DNA of 64,000 nucleotides from UBA6115 sp050953005 (GTDB lineage Bacteria; Bacillota; Clostridia; Christensenellales; Aristaeellaceae): assembly GCA_050953005.1 (NCBI GenBank), contig JBMNLV010000014.1:62001-126000 (forward strand). Reading direction: 5' to 3'. Below, piece after piece: positions 1-9,799 of this stretch; the stretch's first letter is position 1; each line of letters begins with the position of its first letter. Below the pieces are notes generated by a model. That model saw nothing but the letters and a program-made list of their open reading frames with translations, made no database searches and was not told the DNA's origin. Both the position numbers and the translations under genes were made by a program.

Positions 1-309
1 GAGCAAATAGTCCAGGCTCTCCAGCTTGAGCGCAGCGGACGCATAGTCAAAGGAGGCGAAAGCCGTCAGGAAAACACAAATTGTATCCGGATAGTGCTCA
101 CGGCACCAAGCGGCCAGTTCAAGCCCGCTGCCTTTGGGCATCTGGATATCTGTAAGCAGCACATCTGCGGGTTGCCGCTCCATTTCTTCTCGCCCCTGCG
201 CGGCGGAAAAAGCGCAGACTACATTGCTGAACCCCAGATTTTCATCGAGTACTCTCTGCTCAATTCCCTTGGCGCTGTAATACTCGTCATCCACAATCAA
301 TAATCTCAT
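1..309 (-). CDS. Response regulator, receiver domain (YesN/AraC type, partial)
   Basis: Partial gene; only the N-terminal 103 codons lie in the window and the rest runs off the left edge. The translation starts MRLLIVDDE and has the receiver-domain signature: acidic pair D7/D8, phosphoacceptor D54 in LLTDIQMP, and a switch Thr in CVFLTAFAS. The start ATG (309-307) directly follows the TGA of the histidine kinase gene, and its GGAGG lies inside the kinase's last codons, so the two are translationally coupled. In YesMN-type systems the missing C-terminal part is an AraC-type DNA-binding domain; that is inferred from the partner and the context. It probably activates the divergent sugar importer operon. 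Confidence 0.9.
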   Translation of the reverse strand, partial: MRLLIVDDEYYSAKGIEQRVLDENLGFSNVVCAFSAAQGREEMERQPADVLLTDIQMPKGSGLELAAWCREHYPDTICVFLTAFASFDYASAALKLESLDYLL

Positions 310-2022
310 TCAATCCTCCAGCCTTTGCCCGGTATGGTATGGGATGAGAATATCAATCTGTGCTCCGGCCTCTACCCGGTTTGAAAACCTGAATGCGCTT
401 TGCGGATACATGATCTGTGCCCTGCGAATGACATTGCTAATACCCACATGGTCACTAGGATGCTTCTCCAAGTATACGCGCACATCCTGAAGCCGGGCCA
501 GTATCTCCTTTCCAAAGCCATCCCCGGTATCCCAAATACAGATATGAAGCGCAGGGACACCCTTCTCCTGTCTCAGGCGGGTAGACAGGTGAAGTTCCAG
601 CTGCTTGCCTGGCTGCACCTCAAACTTGATGCTGTTCTCTATGAAGTTCAACAGCAGAAAGGGGATAATTGTCGCGTCCATGACATCCGGATCATAATCG
701 GAAATCAGCAGCACGCTGCCAGGATAACGGATATTGGAGATGCCAATAAAGTTTTCTACAAAACGCAGCTCTTCCTGTAGCCGAACGGTCTTGGCGGAAG
801 TCAGGGTGTAGCGCAGGTGATCGCTGAGCTGGCGAATCATCAGGCGTGTGGTCTCTGGTTGATCAATCTGGGTCAGATGATAAATGGTGTTGAGGCAATT
901 GAGCAAAAAATGCGGAGGTAATTGCAACTGTAGGAACTGAAGCATGATTTCCTGGTTTTTCAGCCTGCCTTCGTACACATCAATCTTCAGCTGTTCAATC
1001 TTGCTGGTAGCGATATTGAAGGCAACATTGACCTCATGGAACTCTGCTAGCGTACCCTCAGGCAGACTGGTTTCAAAATCTCCTTCCTGCAGTGCGCGGA
1101 TCGAAGTGGTTAGCTGGCGGATAGGCCTTAGAATCCACCGCTGCAGCGTGGTGGCGCCAGCAGTAGTAATCAGGAAGGCAAAGACTGCTGCTGCGAACAT
1201 CACTATAAAGAGGTGGTTAAGGCTACCGGTGACCGAGGCATCTCCGCTCAGGGAAAGCAGGTAGAACTCACCAAAGATTGCGCGCTGAAGTGTTGCCAGC
1301 CAGCGCTCGCCGTCCAGCTGTAAAAAAGCCGGGCCTGCTTTTCCAGCCAATTTTTTAAGGTCAACCTGCATAGGCTCCCGGTTGCCGGAGAGCGTCCGGC
1401 CATTCAGGTCTAGCAGTAGCAGCCTACTGTCGGACAACTGGTCCTCCGCGACCAGCTTCATTGCGGCGGAGACCTCCAGCCAAGCACCCAGGTAGCTGCT
1501 GCTCACCCGAGTCACCCTTATAAGGTAGTGGCTTTCGTTGGACGCCACAGCGATCCAGCGCCTGGTGGCTACATCTAGCTGCTGCCTGTTCAAGCCGGAA
1601 AGCACCCCACGCATGGGCGTGGAGATTGTGTTCTGATTGGCAATGAACAGGCGGCTGTCAGGCTCATAGTAAAAAAAGCTATCCACTATCTGGCTGGGCA
1701 GCGAGGAAGAAAATTGCCGGCTGATCCGCTCAATCGCGTTATGGTAAGCAGTACTATGAACCTTTCCCTTCTCCAGCGTTTTGATGTCCACCTGCTCATA
1801 GATGAAGGTGGCCAGGAAAGAAGAGCTGCGCCGGAAGGCATCATTAAGCCGTTTCTGGGAAACCTGAAGCACTTCGCTCACCGTGAGGTACAGCTTGTTT
1901 CTGATGATGTCGGCAGCGAAGTAGTTGTTGTACAGCAACAGCAGGGCTACCGCCGCGAATAGTGCCAGGATAAACGCTTGAATGCGCGTTTTGAGTGAAC
2001 CGAATAGCTTTGTTTTTGCCAT
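310..2022 (-). CDS. Sensor histidine kinase, YesM/LytS type
   Basis: Membrane sensor kinase of about 570 residues. It has an N-terminal membrane segment, a long extracytoplasmic sensor region, a second membrane segment near residue 275-300 and a HAMP-like linker. The His_kinase domain follows, with the H-box LPPHFLLNCLNTIY (phospho-His in PHF), the N-box FIENSIKFE and the G-box DTGDGFG. This is the layout of Bacillota YesM kinases that sense extracellular oligosaccharides. The reading frame is open to a GTG at 2034, but ATG 2022 sits behind an AGGTGGGG site and gives MAKTKLFGS, so I chose 2022. It is coupled to the response regulator and divergent from the importer operon at 2236. Confidence 0.9.
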   Translation of the reverse strand: MAKTKLFGSLKTRIQAFILALFAAVALLLLYNNYFAADIIRNKLYLTVSEVLQVSQKRLNDAFRRSSSFLATFIYEQVDIKTLEKGKVHSTAYHNAIERISRQFSSSLPSQIVDSFFYYEPDSRLFIANQNTISTPMRGVLSGLNRQQLDVATRRWIAVASNESHYLIRVTRVSSSYLGAWLEVSAAMKLVAEDQLSDSRLLLLDLNGRTLSGNREPMQVDLKKLAGKAGPAFLQLDGERWLATLQRAIFGEFYLLSLSGDASVTGSLNHLFIVMFAAAVFAFLITTAGATTLQRWILRPIRQLTTSIRALQEGDFETSLPEGTLAEFHEVNVAFNIATSKIEQLKIDVYEGRLKNQEIMLQFLQLQLPPHFLLNCLNTIYHLTQIDQPETTRLMIRQLSDHLRYTLTSAKTVRLQEELRFVENFIGISNIRYPGSVLLISDYDPDVMDATIIPFLLLNFIENSIKFEVQPGKQLELHLSTRLRQEKGVPALHICIWDTGDGFGKEILARLQDVRVYLEKHPSDHVGISNVIRRAQIMYPQSAFRFSNRVEAGAQIDILIPYHTGQRLED

Positions 2023-2160
2023 GCCACACCCCACCTAAAATTATTTTAACACACCCCTGTATGCAAGTAAATGGACGAATCCATCAGGAATTCCACATGA
2101 ATTAACGCATAAATATCGCAAACATCACAGAAAAGTGCAATTTATTCACGGATATGTGAT

Positions 2161-2189
2161 TTGTTGTTTAGCGCCACGCCATGTACAAT
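2161..2189 (+). promoter_or_regulatory. Putative sigma-A promoter of the first sugar operon
   Basis: TTGTTG (2161-2166), a 17-nt spacer and TACAAT (2184-2189), lying 46 bp upstream of the binding-protein start and divergent from the kinase gene. It fits the -35/-10 consensus reasonably, but this is a pattern match only. Confidence 0.4.
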
Positions 2190-2235
2190 CAGGTCAATAG
2201 ATGGCCTGAGGAGGCCGAGAAAATTGGAGGAGATT

Positions 2236-3717
2236 ATGAAAAAAAGGCTATGTGCTCTGTTCATTACCTTGGTACTGCTGGTTGGCCTGGCAGGTACAGC
2301 ATTGGCAGCGGACAAGCCCACACGTCTTGTGATGATGTTCATGACATTTACCGGCGCGCCTGCTGATACTCAACTGGTGCAGGACGCTATGAACGCCATC
2401 ACGGTGGACAAGCTGGGCATCGAAGTTGAACTGCAGATTACCGACTTCGCTTCCTACCGGCAAAATCTTACCCTGGCGTTATCCGGTGGCGAACAGATTG
2501 ACATCTTTTGCACCATCACAGCCGGCTATCCTCGGTTGGCTGCACAGGGCTATCTGATGGACCTGGAGGAAAACGACATGCTGGCAACTTATGGCGCCGG
2601 CATTATCGAGCAGGTTGGCCAGGAGTATATCGACGCCTGCCGCATCAGCGGCGTACTGTACGGTCTTCCCAACAACCGCGATATGGCCCAGGGCCGGGGC
2701 TGCGCCGCAATTGCCACCGAATACCTGGACGGCATTGGTTATACCGTGCCTGAGGGCAGCAGTGAAATCGTCAAAATCAGCATCGAGGAACTTAACGAAC
2801 TGTATGTCCTCCTACATGAGGCCTATCCTGATAAGGAGGTCTACCGCCCTGTGGCTATGTCGATGAGCCAGTTTTCCAACGTGGACATGCTGGGCGGCTC
2901 CGCCTTTGGTGTATCCACCAACTACGGTGCGGAATTGAAGGTGGTCAACCTCTTCGAGGATGAGTTCTACCGTACCTACTGTGAGCGTATGTATGACTAC
3001 AACCAAAAGGGTTATATCAGCCCTGACGCCGCTACCGACACCACGCCTGTGACCGAACTGGTCAAAGCAGGCCTTTTGATGAGCTACACTACCGGCGGCA
3101 AGCCCGGTATCAAGCAGCAGGAAGCCAACCTGTGCGGCCGCCCTATGACGATTTTCCAGACCCTGGAAGATTACATCAGCTCCGCGGCGGTGGCTTCCTT
3201 CCCTTGGGCTATCCCGATCAATACGATTGATTTTGAGAAGGCCATGGTACTGTTAAACGAGTTCTACACCAATCCTGACCTGGCCAACCTGCTCAGCTGG
3301 GGTATTGAGGGCACGCATTACAAAGTGCTGGAAAACGGTTTGATTGATTATATGGACGGCGTGGACGCCACAACCTCCGGCTGGAACCACTCCGTAGCCT
3401 GGCAGATGCCTAACCAATATATCACTCATGTCTGGAATGGCAATGACCCGCTTCTGTGGGAAAACATCAAGGCATTCAATGCCAACGCTGCCAAGTCTGC
3501 AGCCCTGGGCTTTTCCTACGACAATACAAATACCCTCACGGAGATGACCGCGGTCCAGAATACTTACGAAGAGTTCCAGAAGAGCCTGGAATATGGCTTT
3601 GTGGACCCGGCTGTAGGCATTCCAGAAATGAACGCTAAGCTACTGACCGCCGGTTTGCAGAAAATCATCGAGGACAAACAACAACAGCTAGATATCTGGT
3701 CATCCTTCAAGGAATAA
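2236..3717 (+). CDS. Extracellular sugar-binding protein (LplA-like, DUF3502 tail)
   Basis: Solute-binding protein of a carbohydrate ABC importer, 493 residues. The start ATG at 2236 follows GGAGGAG; the frame is open further upstream but lacks a better site. Residues 1-25 form a Sec signal (MKKRLCALF... hydrophobic core ...GTALAAD). There is no lipobox Cys, so the protein may be released or retained otherwise. The C-terminal part ends in KLLTAGLQKIIEDKQQQLD, resembling the DUF3502 end of LipO/LplA proteins. The gene is first in an operon with two permeases of the LplB/LplC type. The substrate is likely an oligosaccharide from plant cell wall (inference from the neighbours). Confidence 0.88.
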   Translation: MKKRLCALFITLVLLVGLAGTALAADKPTRLVMMFMTFTGAPADTQLVQDAMNAITVDKLGIEVELQITDFASYRQNLTLALSGGEQIDIFCTITAGYPRLAAQGYLMDLEENDMLATYGAGIIEQVGQEYIDACRISGVLYGLPNNRDMAQGRGCAAIATEYLDGIGYTVPEGSSEIVKISIEELNELYVLLHEAYPDKEVYRPVAMSMSQFSNVDMLGGSAFGVSTNYGAELKVVNLFEDEFYRTYCERMYDYNQKGYISPDAATDTTPVTELVKAGLLMSYTTGGKPGIKQQEANLCGRPMTIFQTLEDYISSAAVASFPWAIPINTIDFEKAMVLLNEFYTNPDLANLLSWGIEGTHYKVLENGLIDYMDGVDATTSGWNHSVAWQMPNQYITHVWNGNDPLLWENIKAFNANAAKSAALGFSYDNTNTLTEMTAVQNTYEEFQKSLEYGFVDPAVGIPEMNAKLLTAGLQKIIEDKQQQLDIWSSFKE

Positions 3718-3725
3718 TCACGCGT

Positions 3726-3760
3726 AATGAAGGGACGGGCTGCCAGCCCGTCCCTTCATT
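3726..3760. promoter_or_regulatory. Intercistronic hairpin between binding protein and permease genes
   Basis: Perfect 16-bp inverted repeat: AATGAAGGGACGGGCT (3726-3741), loop GCC, and its exact complement (3745-3760). No T-tract follows, so it is unlikely to be a full terminator. The position between a binding-protein gene and its permeases is typical of mRNA 3'-end stabilisers or attenuators that raise binding-protein output. Confidence 0.75.
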
Positions 3761-3786
3761 TGCAATAAACCGAGGGAGGGGTTTTT

Positions 3787-4743
3787 GTGTCAACAGGCAA
3801 AGAGGTCCGAGCAGCAGGCAGGTTCAATCTGCAGCAATTCTTCAAGGAATTAAAGCGGTACTGGGCGGTATATCTGATGATGCTGCCCGGCTTGGCTTAT
3901 CTGTTTATCAATAATTATATGCCGATGCCGGGTATTATCGTCGCCTTTAAGCAGTACAATGCGCGCCTGGGCATCTGGGGCAGCAAGCTGATCGGGTTTA
4001 AGAACTTTGAATACCTCTTTGCCACCAGCGATGCCTGGGTCATCACGCGCAACACTATCCTGTACAACCTGGTGTTCATCGTGCTCAACACCGTGCTGGC
4101 CATTCTGGTAGCCGTCGTCCTCAATGAGCTGCCCGGCCGGCGCAAAAAAGTATATCAAAGCGTTATCCTACTGCCTAACTTGATCTCCACTGTTATCATC
4201 AGCTATCTTGTTTTCGCTTTTTTCAGTTCTGCCAGCGGTTTTGTCAACAACACCATCCTGCCGGCGCTGGGTAGGCAGTCGGTCAATTGGTACAACCAGC
4301 CGGAATCCTGGCCGGTCATCATCGTCTTTGTGTACCTGTGGCGAACGGTAGGCTACAGCTGCATCCTGTACTACGCGACGCTGCTTGGCATCGACCGCAG
4401 CTACTATGAATCCGCCATGATTGACGGCGCGGGCAAGATAAGGCAGTTTGCCTACATCACCCTACCCCTGCTGAAGCCCACAATCATCATGCTGGTGCTA
4501 ATGGCAGTCGGCCGCATCTTCTATTCGGATTTTGGGTTGTTTTACCAGGTGCCCATGAACCAAGGCGCGCTGTATTCCACCACCAACACGATTGATACCT
4601 ATGTCTACCGTGGTTTGTTGCAGCTGGGTAATATCTCCATGGCCTCAGCCGCGGGACTCTACCAATCCACTGTGGGGTTTATCCTGGTGTTGGGCGCAAA
4701 CTTGCTGGTGCGTAAAATCGACTGCGAAAGCGCGCTGTTTTAG
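3787..4743 (+). CDS. Sugar ABC transporter permease (LplB/YteP type)
   Basis: Integral membrane permease of 318 residues with about six helices, starting at GTG 3787 behind GAGGGAGGGG. The first helix carries YLMMLPGLAYLFINNYMPM, characteristic of LplB/YteP permeases. The EAA-type coupling loop is seen in ESAMIDGAGKIRQFAYITLPLL, which docks a cytoplasmic ATPase. No ATPase gene is in this operon, so a shared MsmX-like ATPase is assumed. It lies between the binding protein and the second permease, 15 bp from the latter. Confidence 0.9.
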   Translation: MSTGKEVRAAGRFNLQQFFKELKRYWAVYLMMLPGLAYLFINNYMPMPGIIVAFKQYNARLGIWGSKLIGFKNFEYLFATSDAWVITRNTILYNLVFIVLNTVLAILVAVVLNELPGRRKKVYQSVILLPNLISTVIISYLVFAFFSSASGFVNNTILPALGRQSVNWYNQPESWPVIIVFVYLWRTVGYSCILYYATLLGIDRSYYESAMIDGAGKIRQFAYITLPLLKPTIIMLVLMAVGRIFYSDFGLFYQVPMNQGALYSTTNTIDTYVYRGLLQLGNISMASAAGLYQSTVGFILVLGANLLVRKIDCESALF

Positions 4744-4758
4744 AGGAGGGGCAGGTCT

Positions 4759-5658
4759 ATGAAAACCAGAGAAGACCGTCTCATTGGTATCCTTGGTCAC
4801 TTGTTGCTGAGCCTGATGTCGATGTTGTCCATCGTGCCCATCATGCTAATGCTTGTCTCCTCTTTCACGGACAATGCCGCGCTGCTTCAGGATGGATACT
4901 CCTTCTGGCCGCGCGCCTGGAGTTGCTTTGCCTATGAGTGGCTGTTCATGACCAATGGCAGCGTGGTTATCCGTGCCTACGGCATCTCCTTTGTACTCAC
5001 AGCCGTAGGTACGCTGTGTAGTCTTCTTATTACTACTCCACTGGCATACGGCCTGTCAAAATCCAATTTGCCCCTGCGCAGGGGCTTGATGTTCTATGTG
5101 TTTTTCACCATGCTGTTCAACGGCGGTCTGGTACCAACCTATATCAACTACACCAATGTATTCCATATCAAGGACACCTTTGCTGCCCTGCTGGTGCCCA
5201 GCTTGCTGATGAACGCCTTTAATGTGTTGCTGATGAAAAGCTATTTCACCAGCAGTGTGCCCTCGGAAATCCTGGAGGCTGCCTATATTGACGGTGCGAA
5301 CGAGGGGCAGACCATGGTGCGCATCGCTATTCCCATGGCCAAGCCCATGATTGCCACCATTGGCATGTTTGTGGGCATCGCCTACTGGAATGACTGGAAC
5401 AACGGTTTTATCTACCTGCTCAAGCGTACCGATCTTTTCAGCATTCAAAACCTGCTCAACCGACTCATGCAAAATATCCAGATGCTGTCCATGAACGCGC
5501 AGCAGCTCGGCAATGTGGGCGAAGGTCTAGCAAAAATCCCACAGGCCTCGGTGCGCATGGCGATGGCCACCCTGGGCATCCTTCCCATTGTTATTGTCTA
5601 TCCCTTTATCCAGAAAAACTTTGTCAAGGGCATCACGCTGGGCGGTGTGAAGGGTTAG
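4759..5658 (+). CDS. Sugar ABC transporter permease (LplC/YtcP type)
   Basis: Second permease of the importer, 299 residues, with ATG 4759 behind GAGGAGGGG. It has an N-terminal helix, then a multi-helix MetI-like domain with the EAA loop EAAYIDGANEGQTMVRIAIPMAKP. It ends FVKGITLGGVKG, the usual terminus of LplC/YtcP proteins. It forms a heterodimer with the product of the preceding gene (family knowledge). The next gene starts 36 bp downstream and is probably in the same transcript. Confidence 0.9.
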   Translation: MKTREDRLIGILGHLLLSLMSMLSIVPIMLMLVSSFTDNAALLQDGYSFWPRAWSCFAYEWLFMTNGSVVIRAYGISFVLTAVGTLCSLLITTPLAYGLSKSNLPLRRGLMFYVFFTMLFNGGLVPTYINYTNVFHIKDTFAALLVPSLLMNAFNVLLMKSYFTSSVPSEILEAAYIDGANEGQTMVRIAIPMAKPMIATIGMFVGIAYWNDWNNGFIYLLKRTDLFSIQNLLNRLMQNIQMLSMNAQQLGNVGEGLAKIPQASVRMAMATLGILPIVIVYPFIQKNFVKGITLGGVKG

Positions 5659-5694
5659 TAAAACCCGCCCTGCAAGCAGAGCCGGAGGAGAACG

Positions 5695-7116
5695 ATGATT
5701 TCACGCATAGAGCTCATCCCTACGACCCCCTTGTCCCACCCCTTCGTCCGGGCAGCCCTTAGCTGCGGCTTTGAGCAAAAAGGCTATGTTGAGGAAGAAT
5801 ACTTCCTCCATGGAACTTCCAATATTTATGAGGAGACCGCGCAAGGCGACGTCCGGGTGCTGTTTGCGGATGCGCCATACATCAACCGGATGGTGGTGCG
5901 CAGACCGGCAGAACCTGATCTTTTCAGCGGCAATGTGGTGTTGGAAGTTCTCAATCCATCCGCACGGGTGGACATCGACAGGATTTGGGTCGAAACCTGG
6001 CCGCACCTCATGCGCCGGGGCGATATCTACATCGGTTTGACCTCCAAGGCTGATGTGCTGGACGCGTTGTATCAGGTAGATTCGCAGCGCTACGCGCCCC
6101 TGAGCTGGGCCAATCCCCTGCCCGGCCGCCCCCTACCAAAACCCGGGGCTTTTCCTGTGCTGCCGCAATATGAGAATGGCTTGCTCTGGGATATGCTCAG
6201 TGATCTGGCAACCTTGTTCAAACAGGGCGGGGAACCTAGTCCCCTGTGCGGCTTTACCAAGTCCTGGCTGTATCTGGCAGGCTGGAGCCAGTGCGGCGGC
6301 TTCTTGACCAGGTACAGGGAGACCTTCGCCAACCGGGCTGGTGAGGCCCTTGGAGAGCCGGTGTTCGATGGCTATTTCCATGCGGGCGCGGGTTCCGCCA
6401 GGGCGCCAATCAACTCATTTTCCGATAGCGAACCTTTCTTTGAAACCAGACCGAATTTTCCCGGATACATTGCCTCCAGTGAGCCCTTCATGGTCATCAA
6501 CACCGAGACTGAAACTCCCCATACGCGCTGGGGTGGCGATATGGACCTGCCCTATGCGAAGTTCAGGGTGTACGAGTTTGCCGGCTCCAGCCATGACAGC
6601 AAATATAATCTGATTGATTATTACGCTGATGATGATGACTTGGACAAAATTGGACGGCGGCAGCCTTACTACGGCTTAGAGCTCCATCCACTGGACTATC
6701 CTTACGAATACCTCTTTGCAGCCGCGTTCCACAATCTTTGCGTATGGGTACGTGAAGGCGTGCCGCCGCCGCCGTCCTTGAAGGTGGATAGGCTGGCCGA
6801 TGGAGAGAGCCGCAAGGATGCCTTTGGCAACACAAGTGGCGGGGTGCGCAGCCCCTTCATTGACCTACCAACTTGCCTGTACTCCAAATACTGCACGCTG
6901 AAGGACGAGCCGGGCAAAACCAGGGACTTCTGGGGTCATGTGGTGCCCTTTGAACCGCCTGTGCTTAAGGCGCTGTATAGCAGCCTGGACAACTATCGGA
7001 ATCTGGTGGCACAGCGGACGGATGAAATAATCTGCCGGGGTTACCTGTTGGCCGCGGATCGAGAGCACATTATCCGTGACGCGGTGAACTTTGCCCGGAA
7101 AAGGGGATTGACATGA
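5695..7116 (+). CDS. Alpha/beta hydrolase domain protein (Abhydrolase_10-like)
   Basis: Protein of 473 residues without a signal peptide. The N-terminal third (EEYFLHGTSNIYEE, VVRRPAEPDLFSGNVVLEV) resembles the family annotated as alpha/beta hydrolase domain proteins. The nucleophile elbow is probably GWSQCG with Ser198, in GFTKSWLYLAGWSQCGG. Members act on unknown esters. In this operon it may deacylate an imported sugar (inference). Start ATG 5695 follows GGAGGAG, and the stop overlaps the start of the next gene by four bases (ATGA), so the two are coupled. The family assignment is good; the substrate is unknown. Confidence 0.72.
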   Translation: MISRIELIPTTPLSHPFVRAALSCGFEQKGYVEEEYFLHGTSNIYEETAQGDVRVLFADAPYINRMVVRRPAEPDLFSGNVVLEVLNPSARVDIDRIWVETWPHLMRRGDIYIGLTSKADVLDALYQVDSQRYAPLSWANPLPGRPLPKPGAFPVLPQYENGLLWDMLSDLATLFKQGGEPSPLCGFTKSWLYLAGWSQCGGFLTRYRETFANRAGEALGEPVFDGYFHAGAGSARAPINSFSDSEPFFETRPNFPGYIASSEPFMVINTETETPHTRWGGDMDLPYAKFRVYEFAGSSHDSKYNLIDYYADDDDLDKIGRRQPYYGLELHPLDYPYEYLFAAAFHNLCVWVREGVPPPPSLKVDRLADGESRKDAFGNTSGGVRSPFIDLPTCLYSKYCTLKDEPGKTRDFWGHVVPFEPPVLKALYSSLDNYRNLVAQRTDEIICRGYLLAADREHIIRDAVNFARKRGLT

Positions 7117-8748
7117 AACATCGACTGTTGACGGAGCAATGGAAGGCATTGGATATCCGGCTGGTGGATGCCGGCGGGAAAAAGGAGGTGGACTGCGGCA
7201 TCAGCCTGCGCTTCTCCTCACCCACCGGGCGGAATTTACGGTTGAGTGCCTGCTGGGATGGGGATGACGGATATCTGGTGCGCTTTGCGCCAACCGAGCC
7301 TGGTATCTGGACATATGAAACGGAGGGCCTCTCCGGCGGACAGGTATTATTGGGCGAGGTGGAATGCCGGCCATATAGCGGAACTGCTGCTTTGTACATG
7401 CATGGGTTTTTGAAAGTAGGCCCTCAGGGACGTTATCTGTGCCATGCGGACAACACGCCCTTCTTCTGGCTAGGCGATACCCACTGGCAGTTCGCGGTAC
7501 GCGAATCCTTCGATGTGTCCAATGACCCGCGTTTTGATAGCCAGTTCTGCGCAGTGGTGGATAAGCGTGTTAAACAGCGTTTCACGGTTTACCAGTGCAA
7601 CTTTCACTGTGAGTTTGCGCCTGACGAGCACACGCCGAAATACTTTATTTTTCAAAATGGTACATGGCGCCCCAACCTGTTTTTTTTTTCAGAACAACCT
7701 GGACAAGAAAATGGCCTATTTAGCCGAACAAGGTCTGGTCATTGCCATTGGGTTGTCCTGGTTCCCGTCCATCCTGCGCGAAGGCGCGGTTGAGTTTTAT
7801 TCGATGGCTGTCCGCTATCTGTCCGCGCGCTACGGAGCCTATCCCCTGGTCTGGACCTTAGCTGGTGAAACCGGCGGCTACAGCGATGCCATGCGACCCA
7901 AGCTGCTAGAAGGGTGGGGCAAGGTGGCTGAAGAAATTGACAAAGCCAATGCATACCGGCATCTGATGACTGTACACTACACCAATGAGCGCCCTTTTCC
8001 CGGATACTTTCAAGACAAGCCCTGGTTTTCTTTCACGCTTAACCAGGCCGGGCACGGAGACTTTCCCATTGACAGCCGTCCCTTCAGTGCGCACATGAAG
8101 GCTTACCCTGGCAAGCCCTTTGTTGAGTCTGAGTCTATGTATGAAAACATCCTCACCCTGGAACCGCTGGGCAGGCGGCGCGCCACGCCTGCCATGCTGC
8201 GGCGTGTAGCTTATCTTGCCATGCAAAATGGTGCCTGCGGCTATACCTATGGAGCGCAGGGCATGTGGCATTTGCAGTGGGATGAGCCTCCGCCTGATCA
8301 AACAGGCCTGGGTTTTGGCAGTTATGATCCCTGGTACCGGGCGATAGATTTCCCGGGTGCTTGGCAGATGAAAACTATGCGGGACTTTTATGAGAGCATG
8401 GACTGGTACAGGCTACGTCCATTGAATCCCTCATTGTACTCATTGGGCATGGAGGGCGCTTTTGTGATTACCTTCAGCGCAGAGGATTTACAAGCCCTGT
8501 TCATGCCAAGCGTGACTGCATCTGCTGATATGGATACTGTTCTTGCCTATTATTCGGAAACCAACCGTTTCCAGATAGGATTTAAGACGCTAGTTCACAC
8601 CAGATACACTGCTCAATGGTTCTTGCCTGAGACAGGTGAATATCAGCTTATTTCAGAGCGGGTTGAACCGAAGGGAGGCATCTGGTTTGCGCCAATCAAG
8701 CCTTTCACAGGTGACGCGGTGTTAGTGCTGCGTGCAGACAAGGTTTAG
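7113..8748 (+). pseudogene. DUF5060/DUF4038 putative glycoside hydrolase, split by a frameshift at a T10 run
   Basis: Two overlapping reading frames together encode one protein of about 540 residues. The first frame (from ATG 7113) has a DUF5060-like beta domain (FAPTEPGIWTYE) and then the start of a DUF4038 barrel (FFWLGDTHWQF). The second frame, to the TAG at 8748, continues it: NLDKKMAYLAEQGLVIAIGL, then candidate acids in TLAGETGGYS and PFVESESMYE. The switch occurs at ten consecutive T residues (7680-7689); removing one T restores the frame. The family is related to GH140-type apiosidases. Options are a real null mutation, a sequencing indel, or transcriptional slippage. It is the last gene of the first sugar operon. 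Confidence 0.8.
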
Positions 8749-8766
8749 TCAGGAGCATGCTTTAAT

Positions 8767-8901
8767 TATGGTTTAGAATGCAACATTCTAACCTCTGAAA
8801 ACATGCGGGATGAAGCGCGTAAAATCCCAGTGATTCCCAGTAGGAATATTAAGTGGTTATTCTCTGATGGTCCGCTGCACGACTATTCAAAGACGCACTA
8901 A
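8767..8901 (+). pseudogene. Short transposase-like remnant
   Basis: An open stretch of 44 codons without a proper start reads YGLECNILTSENMRDEARK, then PVIPSRNIKWL. The phrase ARK-PVIPSRN resembles the middle of IS-type DDE transposases. It lies between two convergent operons. The match is by eye only and could be coincidence. Confidence 0.3.
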
Positions 8902-8950
8902 CGATTTACTTCTTGAGATATAATGGTTTCATACTCATTCTTCCATGCGT

Positions 8951-9799
8951 TTATTGCTTGATGGCGCCAGTCATGCCGGCAATGAAGTACTTTTGGAAAA
9001 CAAAGTATACAATCATCACGGGGATGATACTGATCAGCACGCCTGCGCATAAACCGCCATAATCGGTACCATGCTGCCCAACAAAAGTCAGAATACCTGT
9101 TGGTACCGTTTTCATCGCATCATCGGTAATAATAATATTCGCCAGTAGAAACTCATTCCAGGTAGCTAAAAAGTCGCTAATTAGCAGCGTAGCGGTGGCA
9201 GGCTTTGCAAGCGGCATAATCACGCGCGCGAACAGTTGAAATTTGTTGCAACCATCGATGTACGCTGCCTCGTCCATCTCTTTCGGGATACTTAGGAAAA
9301 ATCCGCGGAACACTAGGATGCCAAATGACAGACCAAACCCGATGTAGACATAAAATAGGCCGAAATACGTATTGAAAAGGTTGAGTTTGTTGAAAATTAC
9401 ACTTATAGGCACAAGTGCTACCTGCATCGGAAGCATCATGCCGATCAAAAAAAAGATAAACAGCCCCGTGCGGTGGCGCACGCGCAAACGTGTAAGCGCA
9501 AAGGCAGCCATTGCCTCAAGAAGGATGCCCAGCGGTACTTTCATGCAGCAGATAATCAAACCGTTCTTCATGTAGCGTAGCAAATGCCCCGTTGAAAAAG
9601 CCGCCTGAAAGTTGCTCCAGGCAATGCTGCTGGGAAATTGAAACAGCCCAAGACCGCTGAAGAAGTCTTTTTTGCTTTTTACGGCGGTCGCAATCAATGT
9701 GAACAGCGGCGCTATCCAAATCAGGGACAGGAGCAGTAGAACTCCATACATCAACAAGGTGCCTGGACGGGATAACTTGTTCTTCATCCTAATGATCAT
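8951..9799 (-). CDS. Sugar ABC transporter permease (MalG/AraQ type)
   Basis: Inner-membrane permease of 282 residues, third gene of a minus-strand importer operon. Six helices are evident; the EAA loop reads DEAAYIDGCNKFQLFARVIMP and the end is KYFIAGMTGAIKQ, both typical of AraQ/MalG proteins. Its start overlaps the stop of the upstream permease by 11 bases, implying coupled translation. No ATPase gene is in the operon. Confidence 0.9.
   Translation of the reverse strand: MIIRMKNKLSRPGTLLMYGVLLLLSLIWIAPLFTLIATAVKSKKDFFSGLGLFQFPSSIAWSNFQAAFSTGHLLRYMKNGLIICCMKVPLGILLEAMAAFALTRLRVRHRTGLFIFFLIGMMLPMQVALVPISVIFNKLNLFNTYFGLFYVYIGFGLSFGILVFRGFFLSIPKEMDEAAYIDGCNKFQLFARVIMPLAKPATATLLISDFLATWNEFLLANIIITDDAMKTVPTGILTFVGQHGTDYGGLCAGVLISIIPVMIVYFVFQKYFIAGMTGAIKQ

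Noticed and set aside
8779..8802. GGTTTAGAATG-CAA-CATTCTAACC as a tenth metal operator
   Set aside because: Arms and spacing differ from GTTAG-N6-CTAAC and it lies within a transposase-like remnant between convergent operons.
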